The notes: generated by a model from the letters alone, not told the origin. Shown: positions 1 to 6,351, numbered from the stretch's first letter. The stretch: DNA of 9,068 bases from Rhodospirillaceae bacterium (GCA_003486725.1 DNGD01000132.1:1-9068); one strand, 5' to 3'. Program-made: numbers and translations.

Positions 1-500
1 AAAACGGCGTTCTTTAAACTTACCCCAATCCAATTCTGGCTAATACGATATTCACCGGGTTGCTTTGTTTTCCCACGCACCCCATCCATCAAAACTTGAT
101 GGGTTTCTTTTAAAAGTCGATTGGACAAAGGTAATGTCTCCAGCTTATCAATTGCAAAATTAATAGCACGGATATAATTTTGAACTTCAGACCAGTCATC
201 TCGTTTTTCTGGTACAACATCAGCCTCTTCCTTAAAAGCATCTTCAATGCTTGTCTGGGTTCCTTCCATTCTGCTTGATTGCGTTGCCTCTTTCGCAACG
301 TAGGTTCTGATAAAAAATTCTATATTTGGAACAAGCTGAGCAAAGGCATTAAGCTCTCCCAAAGCGCGGTCGGCTTGACCAAGCAAATACAGCAGTTGGG
401 GGCTGTCAAATATCCATTCATGGTGTATGGCTTCTGGGAGGAAGCTCTGGTATTCATACTGAGCTTCATATTTCCCAGCTTTGTATTCTAAAATGGTCAT
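1..500 (-). CDS. Fic family protein, N-terminal part (3' end outside window)
   Basis: Reading the minus strand from the ATG at 498-500 gives 166 uninterrupted codons that run off the left edge. Residues about 1-90 resemble the Fic N-terminal domain. Residues 75-80 read SSRMEG, matching the (S/T)xxxE(G/N) inhibitory-helix motif that blocks ATP binding in Fic enzymes. Residues 147-159 (QPGEYR...QNWIG) are the typical lead-in to the Fic core. The catalytic HPFxxGNGR loop would lie beyond the window, so activity cannot be judged. Family members transfer AMP from ATP to a Ser, Thr or Tyr hydroxyl of target proteins, and an N-terminal inhibitory helix would make this a class II, self-restrained member. 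A GAGGGG sequence 9 bases before the ATG can serve as ribosome binding site. The gene is AT-rich compared with the gapA/tkt genes beside it, suggesting transfer. No antitoxin partner gene is visible upstream. Confidence 0.85.
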   Translation of the reverse strand, partial: MTILEYKAGKYEAQYEYQSFLPEAIHHEWIFDSPQLLYLLGQADRALGELNAFAQLVPNIEFFIRTYVAKEATQSSRMEGTQTSIEDAFKEEADVVPEKRDDWSEVQNYIRAINFAIDKLETLPLSNRLLKETHQVLMDGVRGKTKQPGEYRISQNWIGVSLKNAV

Positions 501-535
501 ATTTAAGAACCCCTCGCTTTTCTACCACAAGCAAA

Positions 536-565
536 GTTATAATTCAGATACTGATATAACGTCAA
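536..565 (-). promoter_or_regulatory. Candidate sigma70-type promoter of the Fic gene
   Basis: On the minus strand TTGACG (560-565) is followed after 18 bases by TATAAC (536-541). Both are close to the -35 and -10 consensus. Transcription would start near 529, leaving a leader of about 30 bases before the Fic ATG at 500. This is prediction from consensus only. Confidence 0.6.
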
Positions 566-622
566 TTCCTATTTCAGAAACAGTCATAGTTCCTTAAACA
601 CCGGAATCGTTATGTCAATATC

Positions 623-630
623 TTAACCAT
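623..630 (+). promoter_or_regulatory. Possible CtrA-type 8-mer TTAACCAT
   Basis: TTAACCAT occurs exactly once in the 222-base gap between the Fic and gapA genes. It matches the half-site recognised by the alphaproteobacterial cell-cycle regulator CtrA. It lies about 58 bases upstream of the candidate Fic -35 box. An 8-mer in AT-rich DNA can occur by chance, and no second half-site at the usual 7-base spacing is present. Confidence 0.25.
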
Positions 631-664
631 AAATGGCTCTTCGCTGGAAGGGTCTCCCAGCAAC

Positions 665-700
665 AAAAACCCCGCCACGCTTTCACGGGACGGGGGTTTT
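665..700 (-). terminator. Intrinsic terminator of the tkt-nudix-gapA cluster
   Basis: On the minus strand, 22 bases after the gapA stop codon, CCCCG pairs with CGGGG. The stem continues inward with CC/GG and CG/CG pairs past single-T bulges and closes on a short TGAAAG loop. It is followed by a run of five T (665-669). AAAA before the stem and TTTT after it extend the pairing and could let it work in both directions. Confidence 0.85.
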
Positions 701-722
701 GGTCTTCAAAATCAATCAAGCT

Positions 723-1730
723 TTACTTTGCTGCCATCATCGCGATGGCCGTGTCCGCCATGCGGTTCGAGAAGCCCCATTCATTGTCGTACCAGCTGAG
801 GATACGCACGAAGGTGCCTTCGATCACCCTGACTTCGTTCAGCGCAAAGATGGAAGAACGCGCATCATGGTTGAAATCGGTGGAGACCAGCGGCTCATCA
901 TACACGCCCAGAATGCCGTTCAGCTCACCCGCCGCAGCCGCCTTCATCGCGGTCTGGATTTCCTCAACCGTTGTTTCCTTCTTGGCCACAAACTTGAAGT
1001 CGATGACCGACACGTTGGGCGTAGGCACGCGGATCGCCGTGCCGTCCAGCTTGCCCTTAAGCGCAGGCAGAACCTTGCCCACCGCCTTGGCCGCGCCGGT
1101 TGACGTTGGGATCATGTTCATCGCCGCCGCGCGTGCGCGGTGCAGATCGCTGTGCGAGGCATCGACCACACGTTGATCGCCGGTATAGGAATGGATCGTC
1201 GTCATAAAGCCGTGCGAGATGCCGACGGTCTTGTCGAGAACATAGGCCACGGGCGCAAGGCAGTTCGTCGTGCAGGACGCGTTGGAAACGATGGTGTGCG
1301 CGGCCTTCAATTCATGGTGGTTCACGCCATAAACGACGGTCAAATCCTCGTCCGTCGCGGGGGCGGAGATCAGCACCTTCTTCGCGCCGGCTTGCAGATG
1401 CTTGGCGGCATCGCCGCGCTTTGTGTAGCGGCCAGAGCATTCGAGTACCACATCGATGCCCAGCTCGCCCCAGTTGAGCAGCGCGGGGTCCGCGCTTTGC
1501 AAACGCTTGACGCGCACGCCGTTGACGATCAGATCCTCGCCATCGACTTCGACCGTGCCATCAAATCGGCCATGCACGCTGTCATATTTCAAAAGATGCG
1601 CGTTGGTCTGTGCGGGCGCCAGATCATTGATCGCGACAAACTCGATATCCTTGCGGCCCGACGCCATCGCCGCCCGCAAAATCAATCGGCCAATCCGTCC
1701 AAAACCATTAATCGCAACGCGTGTTGTCAT
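723..1730 (-). CDS. gap: Type I glyceraldehyde-3-phosphate dehydrogenase
   Basis: This cytoplasmic glycolytic/gluconeogenic enzyme oxidises glyceraldehyde 3-phosphate with phosphate and NAD(P)+ to 1,3-bisphosphoglycerate. The 335-residue length is the usual one. The Rossmann nucleotide-binding motif GFGRIGR is at residues 9-15. An acidic residue in AINDL (Asp36) at the end of the second strand favours NAD. The active-site motif SNASCTTNC has the nucleophile Cys153, and His180 in TTIHSYT is the base. PTSTGAAKAVGKV (208-220) and SWYDNEWGF (312-320) are further family signatures. GGAG lies 8 bases before the ATG. It is the last gene of a minus-strand cluster, 45 bases after the Nudix gene and followed by a strong terminator. 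In many alphaproteobacteria gap and tkt are neighbours and pgk follows; here pgk is absent and a Fic gene lies beyond. Erythrose-4-phosphate dehydrogenase is a less likely alternative. Confidence 0.97.
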   Translation of the reverse strand: MTTRVAINGFGRIGRLILRAAMASGRKDIEFVAINDLAPAQTNAHLLKYDSVHGRFDGTVEVDGEDLIVNGVRVKRLQSADPALLNWGELGIDVVLECSGRYTKRGDAAKHLQAGAKKVLISAPATDEDLTVVYGVNHHELKAAHTIVSNASCTTNCLAPVAYVLDKTVGISHGFMTTIHSYTGDQRVVDASHSDLHRARAAAMNMIPTSTGAAKAVGKVLPALKGKLDGTAIRVPTPNVSVIDFKFVAKKETTVEEIQTAMKAAAAGELNGILGVYDEPLVSTDFNHDARSSIFALNEVRVIEGTFVRILSWYDNEWGFSNRMADTAIAMMAAK

Positions 1731-1775
1731 AAGGGGTCTCCATTAAGTTGATTATATAAGAACAGGTGTTGGAGG

Positions 1776-2222
1776 TTAGCATTCCTCCAAAATCCGGAAA
1801 CTCTCGGCAATATCTTCCTCAAGGCCCGGGATGAAGTCGTATTCGTCCAGCTCGTCTTCCGAAACCCACGCATAGTCGGTGAATTCCTTAGGATCAAGAA
1901 CGACATCCTGCGTGCCATCGACCGAGCACACAAACTTGATGCCCGGAATGACGCCGTCTTCGGTTGGAATGACATAATCGCCATAGGGAAAAAGGACGTC
2001 GACATCGACGCCGAGTTCTTCCTTGATCTCGCGCTGGGCGGCTTCTTGAAAAGACTCGCCGGCCTTGACCTGCCCGCCGCCGCATTCCCACAGATTGGGG
2101 TAAAGCTGACGGTGCGGCGCGCGCTTGGCGATCAGGCAACGCGTCGTATCTTCGCTTTCAAGATCGAAACAGAGCGCCGCGACGTGAACCTCGATTTTAT
2201 GAAGACCTTCTTCTCTTGCCAT
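1776..2222 (-). CDS. Nudix hydrolase
   Basis: A 148-residue single-domain protein with a perfect Nudix box at residues 50-72: GQVKAGE, then seven residues, then REIKEELGV, matching Gx5Ex7REUxEExGU. The glutamates of REIKEE bind the catalytic divalent metal. Family members hydrolyse a nucleoside diphosphate linked to some moiety X, including oxidised dNTPs, NADH and ADP-ribose. The substrate cannot be told from this sequence. The C-terminal third is acidic. The start ATG follows GAAGGG by 7 bases, and the gene begins 18 bases after the tkt stop, so it is probably cotranscribed with tkt and gap. A sugar-phosphate or dinucleotide clean-up role would fit that company, but this is inference. The protein is complete and shows no sign of decay. 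Confidence 0.93.
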   Translation of the reverse strand: MAREEGLHKIEVHVAALCFDLESEDTTRCLIAKRAPHRQLYPNLWECGGGQVKAGESFQEAAQREIKEELGVDVDVLFPYGDYVIPTEDGVIPGIKFVCSVDGTQDVVLDPKEFTDYAWVSEDELDEYDFIPGLEEDIAESFRILEEC

Positions 2223-2240
2223 GACGGGTCCCTTCTGTGG

Positions 2241-4229
2241 TTACGCGCAGAGCTTTTTGGCTGCCTGCACTGTTGCCTCGGCGGTGATGCCGAAATGTTT
2301 GTAAAGATCCTCGGCGGGGGCCGACGCGCCGAAACCGGACATGCCGATAAACGCGCTCTTCTCGCCCAGATATTTATCCCAGCACATCTGGATGCCCGCC
2401 TCGATCGCGATGCGCGGGGCGGTGCCCAGAACGGACGCGCGGTAAGCGACGTCTTGCTTGTCGAACAAGCTCATGCACGGCATGGAGACCACGGCGGCTT
2501 CGATGCCCTGTTCCCGTAGCATTTCCTGCGCCTTGATCGCCAGCATGACTTCCGATCCCGTGGCGAGCAACGTGACGGCGCGGGGGCCGTTGGCTTCGGA
2601 AATCACATAGCCGCCCTTGGCGGATTTGTTTTCGGCGTTGCCATCACGCAAGGTCGGCAAGCCCTGACGCGAAAGCGCGAGCAAGCTTGGCGCGGTGCGG
2701 CTTTCCAAGGCAATCTGCCAGCATTCCGCCGTTTCGATGCCATCGCAAGGACGGAAGGTGAGCAGATTCGGAATGGCGCGCAGCGCGGCCAAATGCTCGA
2801 CCGGTTGATGGGTGGGGCCGTCTTCGCCAAGGCCGATGCTGTCATGCGTCATGACAAACACGACGCGCTGTTGCATCAGCGCCGCAAGGCGGATGGACGG
2901 GCGGCAATAATCCGCAAATTGCATAAACGTGCCGCCGTAGGGAACCACGCCGCCATGCAGCGCCATGCCGTTCATCGCCGCAGCCATGCCATGTTCGCGC
3001 ACACCGAAATGCACGTAATGTCCGGCATAAAACGGCGCGGTGATGGGGCCAAAGCCCTTCACCTGCGTGTTGTTCGAGGGGCTGAGATCGGCAGAGCCGC
3101 CAATCAGCTCCGGCATCACGGGCAGGATCGCGGCCAGCACCGCGCCCGACGACTGGCGCGTCGCATGCTTGGGTTTTTCAGCGGCAATCTTCTGCTTGAA
3201 ATCGATAAAGGCCTGATCGACGTTCGCCGAAAGACCGCCCTCGATCGCGCAGCGGAAGGCATCCTGCTCGGCTGATTTGTTCAGTTGCTCTTCCCACACG
3301 GGGAGTTCGGCGGCACTACGCGTGCGCACGGCGCGCCAGTTTTCCAAAATCTCGGCAGGAATCTCAAACGCGGGCGAATCCCAACCCAGCACACCGCGCG
3401 CGGCGGCGACTTCTTCTGCGCCAAGGGGCGAGCCATGGCAGCCGGACGTGCCCTGTTTGTTGGGCGCGCCAAAGCCGATGATGGTGCGGCACGCGATCAG
3501 CGAAGGCTTGTCGGTGGTGGCGAGCGCCGCATCCGTTGCCATCGCGATGGCGGCGGGATCATGCCCGTCAACTTCCAGCACATGCCAGCCATAGGCGCGG
3601 AAACGCGCCTGTACATCTTCGGTAAAAGATAGATCGGTCGAGCCGTCGATCGAGATTTTGTTATCATCATAATAGACGATCAGGCGACCCAGCTTCAGGT
3701 GCCCCGCGAGCGAGGCGGCCTCGTGGCTGATGCCTTCCATCAAATCGCCGTCCGAGGCGATCACAAAGGTGCGGTGGTTGACGAGATCGTCGCTGAACCG
3801 CGCATTCAAGATACGCTCGGCAAGCGCAAAGCCGACGGAGGTCGCGATGCCCTGCCCCAAGGGGCCGGTGGTCATTTCCGCGCCAATTTCCAGATCATGT
3901 TCGGGATGGCCAGGGGTGTGGCTGCCCAGCTGGCGGAAATTCTTGATCTGCTCCAAGGTCATCTTGGGAAATCCGGTCAGGTAGGCGAGCGCGTAAAGCA
4001 GCATCGAGCCATGCCCTGCCGACAGGATAAAGCGGTCGCGATCCGGCCATGTGGGGTTCTGGGGGTCAAAGCGCAGGTAATGACGCCACAAGACCGTCGC
4101 CACATCGGCCATGCCCATGGGCATCCCCGGATGGCCGGACTTGGCCTTTTCGACGGCATCCATCGCCAAAGCGCGGACGGCATTGGCCATAGGTTTGTGA
4201 AGCGGATCGGAAGCGAGCAAAGCGGCCAT
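2241..4229 (-). CDS. tkt: Transketolase
   Basis: This thiamine-diphosphate enzyme moves two-carbon ketol units between sugar phosphates in the non-oxidative pentose phosphate pathway, in the cytoplasm. The 662-residue length is normal. The N-terminal TPP domain begins with AKSGHPGMPMG (29-39), and the TPP/Mg motif runs from GD at 161-162 to the Asn of YYDDN at 190. The conserved catalytic-channel His is in LSAGHGS (69-75). The middle domain has GVREHG (409-414), with Glu412 as the residue that activates the cofactor, and the signature GLGEDGPTHQP (466-476). The C-terminal domain starts around residue 545. The chosen ATG at 4227-4229 has only a weak GAGA sequence upstream, but no in-frame start precedes it nearby. 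It is first in the minus-strand cluster with the Nudix and gap genes and is divergent from zauP-zapA. Confidence 0.97.
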   Translation of the reverse strand: MAALLASDPLHKPMANAVRALAMDAVEKAKSGHPGMPMGMADVATVLWRHYLRFDPQNPTWPDRDRFILSAGHGSMLLYALAYLTGFPKMTLEQIKNFRQLGSHTPGHPEHDLEIGAEMTTGPLGQGIATSVGFALAERILNARFSDDLVNHRTFVIASDGDLMEGISHEAASLAGHLKLGRLIVYYDDNKISIDGSTDLSFTEDVQARFRAYGWHVLEVDGHDPAAIAMATDAALATTDKPSLIACRTIIGFGAPNKQGTSGCHGSPLGAEEVAAARGVLGWDSPAFEIPAEILENWRAVRTRSAAELPVWEEQLNKSAEQDAFRCAIEGGLSANVDQAFIDFKQKIAAEKPKHATRQSSGAVLAAILPVMPELIGGSADLSPSNNTQVKGFGPITAPFYAGHYVHFGVREHGMAAAMNGMALHGGVVPYGGTFMQFADYCRPSIRLAALMQQRVVFVMTHDSIGLGEDGPTHQPVEHLAALRAIPNLLTFRPCDGIETAECWQIALESRTAPSLLALSRQGLPTLRDGNAENKSAKGGYVISEANGPRAVTLLATGSEVMLAIKAQEMLREQGIEAAVVSMPCMSLFDKQDVAYRASVLGTAPRIAIEAGIQMCWDKYLGEKSAFIGMSGFGASAPAEDLYKHFGITAEATVQAAKKLCA

Positions 4230-4298
4230 GAGATAATCTCTTGTACATAAAGGAAAGGATGGGGCAAAATGCCGGAAAAAGACCGGTGGCGCAAGTCC

Positions 4299-4313
4299 GT
4301 TAATATCGTTAAC
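4299..4313. promoter_or_regulatory. Inverted repeat GTTAA-N5-TTAAC in the divergent tkt/zauP control region
   Basis: GTTAA (4299-4303) and TTAAC (4309-4313) form a perfect dyad with 5 bases between them. It lies 70 bases before the tkt start and about 18 bases upstream of the candidate zauP -35 box. It looks like an operator, but the regulator is unknown. The spacing (5, not 7) argues against a standard full CtrA site. Confidence 0.3.
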
Positions 4314-4330
4314 AATTGCCGCTTCCTATA

Positions 4331-4360
4331 TTGACGAGGCTAAGCTTTTTCCCTTAGGCT
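4331..4360 (+). promoter_or_regulatory. Candidate promoter of the zauP-zapA pair
   Basis: TTGACG (4331-4336) is separated by 18 bases from TAGGCT (4355-4360). The -35 is good. The -10 keeps only the first, second and last consensus bases. The predicted start near 4367 would leave a 40-base leader before the ATG at 4407. Confidence 0.4.
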
Positions 4361-4406
4361 CACAGGATTAGAACGGGATCGAGACGATTCGAAAGGACCT
4401 TATGAT

Positions 4407-4631
4407 ATGAAACGCCTCAAAGTCGCCCTTGAAAAGCTGGACGAGACCATTTCGGATCTTGAGGACAAGGTTGGTCTTGATGCGGCGGGCCGCGCCGAGT
4501 CTCACAAAAAGCTAAATGACATCATCAAACAAGGTCGCTCGCGCGAGGCCGGCACGCTGGCCATCACGCAAAAGGTCGCGCTGCGCCTTGATCAAACCAT
4601 CGACCATGTCGAAAAAATCCTGAAGAGATAA
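4407..4631 (+). CDS. zauP: Small coiled-coil protein upstream of ZapA (ZauP / DUF4164-like)
   Basis: A 74-residue highly charged protein, predicted almost entirely helical. Residues 4-25 (LKVALEKLDETISDLEDKV) and 50-73 carry heptad-like hydrophobic spacing that suggests a coiled coil. No signal peptide or membrane segment is visible. It ends 11 bases before zapA and is surely cotranscribed with it. In Caulobacter a small coiled-coil protein encoded just upstream of zapA, ZauP, works with ZapA to tighten the FtsZ ring. I assign this name from position, size and coiled-coil character, not from clear residue identity. AAGGA lies 9 bases before the ATG at 4407. An ATG at 4402 opens a three-codon frame (ATG ATA TGA) whose stop overlaps the chosen start, so 4407 is the only usable one. 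An unrelated DUF4164 member is the main alternative. Confidence 0.7.
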   Translation: MKRLKVALEKLDETISDLEDKVGLDAAGRAESHKKLNDIIKQGRSREAGTLAITQKVALRLDQTIDHVEKILKR

Positions 4632-4642
4632 GGAACGCCCGC

Positions 4643-4993
4643 ATGTCCAAAGTACCCCCCAAGGCAGAAAGCACAGCGCACATGACCACAAAGGTCGGCG
4701 TCACCTTGCATGGCCGTGAATATATCGTCGCCTGCGACCCGGGCGAAGAGCGCAAGCTCACCGAGATCGTCAGATTGGTGGACAGCAAGATTAACGAAAT
4801 CGCCGGCAAGGCAACGAACGTCAGCGAAACGCGCCTGTTTATGCTCACCTGCTTGCTGCTGGCGGATGAGCTGATTGAAACGCGCAAACTGTCCGTCGCA
4901 GGGCGCAAGGCGGATGAAGATCTGATGGTCGCCGCCGTCAACCATCTGCGCGACCGCGTCACATCTATCGCCGCACAGATCGGACGAGCATAA
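4643..4993 (+). CDS. zapA: Cell division protein ZapA
   Basis: ZapA binds and crosslinks FtsZ filaments at midcell, acting as a dimer or tetramer in the cytoplasm. The 116-residue length fits. The N-terminal globular head is recognisable in VGVTLHGREYIVACDPGEE (18-36), the typical ZapA beta-strand pair followed by the conserved region that leads into helix 1. The C-terminal half, about residues 58-114, is a long helix rich in Leu, Ala and Glu that forms the coiled-coil dimer. AAGGA lies 8 bases before the ATG at 4643. A second ATG at 4682 has no ribosome binding site and would remove a 13-residue disordered lead. The upstream 74-residue gene is its likely partner. In many alphaproteobacteria the 6S RNA gene follows zapA; here a convergent mlaC-like gene begins 13 bases later and leaves no room for it. 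Confidence 0.93.
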   Translation: MSKVPPKAESTAHMTTKVGVTLHGREYIVACDPGEERKLTEIVRLVDSKINEIAGKATNVSETRLFMLTCLLLADELIETRKLSVAGRKADEDLMVAAVNHLRDRVTSIAAQIGRA

Positions 4994-5006
4994 GGCTGGA
5001 AACGGC

Positions 5007-5699
5007 CTACTGGCTATCCTTCAGCACCTTGGCGCGCATTTCCACGAGCAGGGCTTCGATTTTGCCCTCGTTACGTTGAAGGATCGAAGCATATTCCTGC
5101 CGTTGCGTGATGCTCTGGCTGACCCCTTCCACAACGACGTCATGGATGGCAAAACTCCCGCCCTTTGGCATCACGCGCCAATCAATCTTCAACGGCGGCT
5201 TTCCGTCGGGATAGACGACCTCGCTGCTGACAACAACACCCTGACTGCCTTCCTGACGTGACCCTGCGGCGCGAAAGCTTTCACCGGAATAGAAGTTGAG
5301 TTTGTTGCCATAGATTTTAACAACCATCTTTTCAAACAGCGCCAAATATTCCTGTTGCTGTTCCGGCGTCGCGATCTGCCAGGAGCGCCCTAAAACAAAA
5401 CGCCCGATGGCGGCGATGTCGAAGGCCTCACGAAGGAGTTGGTGATATTTCTGATCGCGCTCTTCCGGCGATTGAGTCTTGTCGGCAATAACCTTGATCG
5501 CCCTGTCGCCCAGACCCTGAATGAATTTTTCTGCGGGCTGGGCCGCGACGTCACCCGCCGCTGACGGCGGTACCGAAGGCTTGGCTGGCGGCGCAGCATA
5601 ACCTGCGGCGTGACCCAGCGTAGGAGAAAGCGCGGTCGCCCCTGCAAGGGCGAGAAACAGACACCAACAAGTCAATCGCAGGAAAGTTGTCTTTTGCAT
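5007..5699 (-). CDS. MlaC/Ttg2D-family periplasmic phospholipid-binding protein
   Basis: Residues about 93-207 match the MlaC (Ttg2, toluene tolerance) family: FDIAAIGRFVLGRSW (93-107), then a helix with QQEYLALFEKMVVKIYGNKL (114-133), then DWRVMPKGG (173-181) and the closing VEGVSQSITQRQEY (190-203). Such proteins carry phospholipids between the outer membrane and an inner-membrane Mla complex. A related form, HpnM, is found with hopanoid genes. I choose the ATG at 5697-5699 because AAAGGAGG lies just upstream and the protein then opens with a good signal peptide: basic MQKTTFLR, hydrophobic core, cleavage near HAA at 30-32. A Pro/Ala-rich linker follows. The longer in-frame start at 5858 would hide this signal. 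The gene stands alone without mlaD, mlaE or mlaF nearby and is convergent with zapA, 13 bases apart, with no clear terminator between them. Confidence 0.9.
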   Translation of the reverse strand: MQKTTFLRLTCWCLFLALAGATALSPTLGHAAGYAAPPAKPSVPPSAAGDVAAQPAEKFIQGLGDRAIKVIADKTQSPEERDQKYHQLLREAFDIAAIGRFVLGRSWQIATPEQQQEYLALFEKMVVKIYGNKLNFYSGESFRAAGSRQEGSQGVVVSSEVVYPDGKPPLKIDWRVMPKGGSFAIHDVVVEGVSQSITQRQEYASILQRNEGKIEALLVEMRAKVLKDSQ

Positions 5700-6002
5700 T
5701 TCATCCTCCTTTAATCTGGTGTTGATGAACAAGAAACACGGGACGCTGCTGACGAGGGCTGCGGCGGAAGAAAGGGCGGGCAAGAACGACCAGTCTATCA
5801 CACTTTGGGCTTGTGGGGAACGACCCTGCCTTTGGCAAGGCGAAACGCCATTAACCAACAGGCCTTTTGCTGCGCGGATTCAAGCCCCGAAATATTTGTT
5901 ACGTTAACGATAATATACAGCATTTTATTCAATATATTTTAAGTTTTTAGGCGAATAATAGAGATATTAAAAGCAATAGGTACGCACAAGGGTTTTATAA
6001 AC
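5700..6002. other. Noncoding stretch between mlaC and the 86-residue gene
   Basis: About 300 bases with no convincing gene. The left part (5700-5880) is GC-rich and would hold the mlaC promoter on the minus strand. It contains two overlapping small hairpins: GCCTT/AAGGC (5828-5841) and GGCG/CGCC (5839-5849). The right part (5885-6002) is very AT-rich and should hold the promoter of the downstream gene, but I see no clear -35/-10 pair. GTTAACGATAATA at 5903-5915 repeats, with one mismatch, a sequence found upstream of tkt. Confidence 0.5.
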
Positions 6003-6010
6003 AGGAGGGG
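6003..6010 (+). promoter_or_regulatory. Strong Shine-Dalgarno of the 86-residue gene
   Basis: AGGAGGGG ends 3 bases before the ATG at 6014 and 6 before the second ATG at 6017. It supports translation of this unrecognised small gene and leaves it unclear which of the two adjacent ATGs is used. Confidence 0.75.
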
Positions 6011-6013
6011 GTC

Positions 6014-6274
6014 ATGATGCTCTCGAAAAACACAGCTTCGGTTCTTGTCGATATGATCGAGAACAAACTGGCCATGATACAAATCAGCGACCGCGGCGAA
6101 CTGCGCGAAGTCATGACGCTGCAACGCTGCTTGGCCGAACTGCAAGGCGTGATGGCCACAAGCCCCACCCCGAACCCCAGCGCCGAGGCCGTCCCCACAC
6201 GGGGCCGCCACCGCAAACTTTCAGCGATGATGAGCGATTTCGATATTCATCACGAAGTGAGACAACAAGCCTGA
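6014..6274 (+). CDS. Small protein of unknown function, 86 residues
   Basis: I do not recognise this gene. It is supported by a near-perfect ribosome binding site, GC-rich codon choice in contrast to its AT-rich upstream region, and an intrinsic terminator downstream. Residues 1-48 look helical and amphipathic, with alternating charged and hydrophobic residues (LVDMIENKLAMIQISDRGEL) and a single Cys39 in LQRCLAEL. Residues 49-63 are a Ser/Pro-rich linker (TSPTPNPSAEAVPT), followed by a basic patch RGRHRK (63-68) and a short acidic/His tail. No signal peptide or membrane segment is visible, so it is probably cytoplasmic. The basic patch could bind nucleic acid, but this is only a guess. The next gene, at 6424, is beyond the terminator, so this one seems monocistronic. 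Confidence 0.7.
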   Translation: MMLSKNTASVLVDMIENKLAMIQISDRGELREVMTLQRCLAELQGVMATSPTPNPSAEAVPTRGRHRKLSAMMSDFDIHHEVRQQA

Positions 6275-6281
6275 TTCTCAA

Positions 6282-6340
6282 GGAAGCATACGAAAGAAGG
6301 AAGCACTCTAGGAAGCACGACCTGAAAAGAAGTAGAAGCA
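6282..6340 (+). repeat. GGAAGCA short repeats in a purine-rich 3' tail
   Basis: GGAAGCA occurs at 6282-6288, 6299-6305 and 6311-6317, and a fourth, shorter GAAGCA at 6335-6340. All are on the plus strand between the 86-residue gene and its terminator. The stretch is strongly purine-biased and has no good reading frame. It would be the 3' UTR of the small gene or a separate small RNA. Confidence 0.55.
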
Positions 6341-6351
6341 AGTCAAGAAGG

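Noticed and set aside
633..1751. Long plus-strand frames opposite gap
   Set aside because: They are mirror frames of a strongly conserved GAPDH gene with GC-rich third positions; no family motif or ribosome binding site was found.
4299..4313. Full CtrA site (TTAA-N7-TTAAC)
   Set aside because: The spacing between the TTAA elements is 5 bases, not 7.
5007..5858. Longer 283-residue start for the MlaC-like protein
   Set aside because: The extra 53 residues precede a perfect AAAGGAGG site and would bury a clear signal peptide; the start at 5699 fits far better.
5700..5900. 6S RNA displaced to the far side of mlaC
   Set aside because: No long rod-like fold with a central open bubble could be traced; only short local hairpins are visible.
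5719..5907. 62-residue plus-strand frame upstream of the 86-residue gene
   Set aside because: No ribosome binding site, composition like noncoding leader, and it is opposite the mlaC upstream region.
6282..6320. SRP (4.5S) RNA suggested by GGAAGCA
   Set aside because: The conserved SRP loop needs GGNCCGGAAGGAAGCAGCC in a hairpin; only the GGAAGCA part is present, repeated, with no matching arm.
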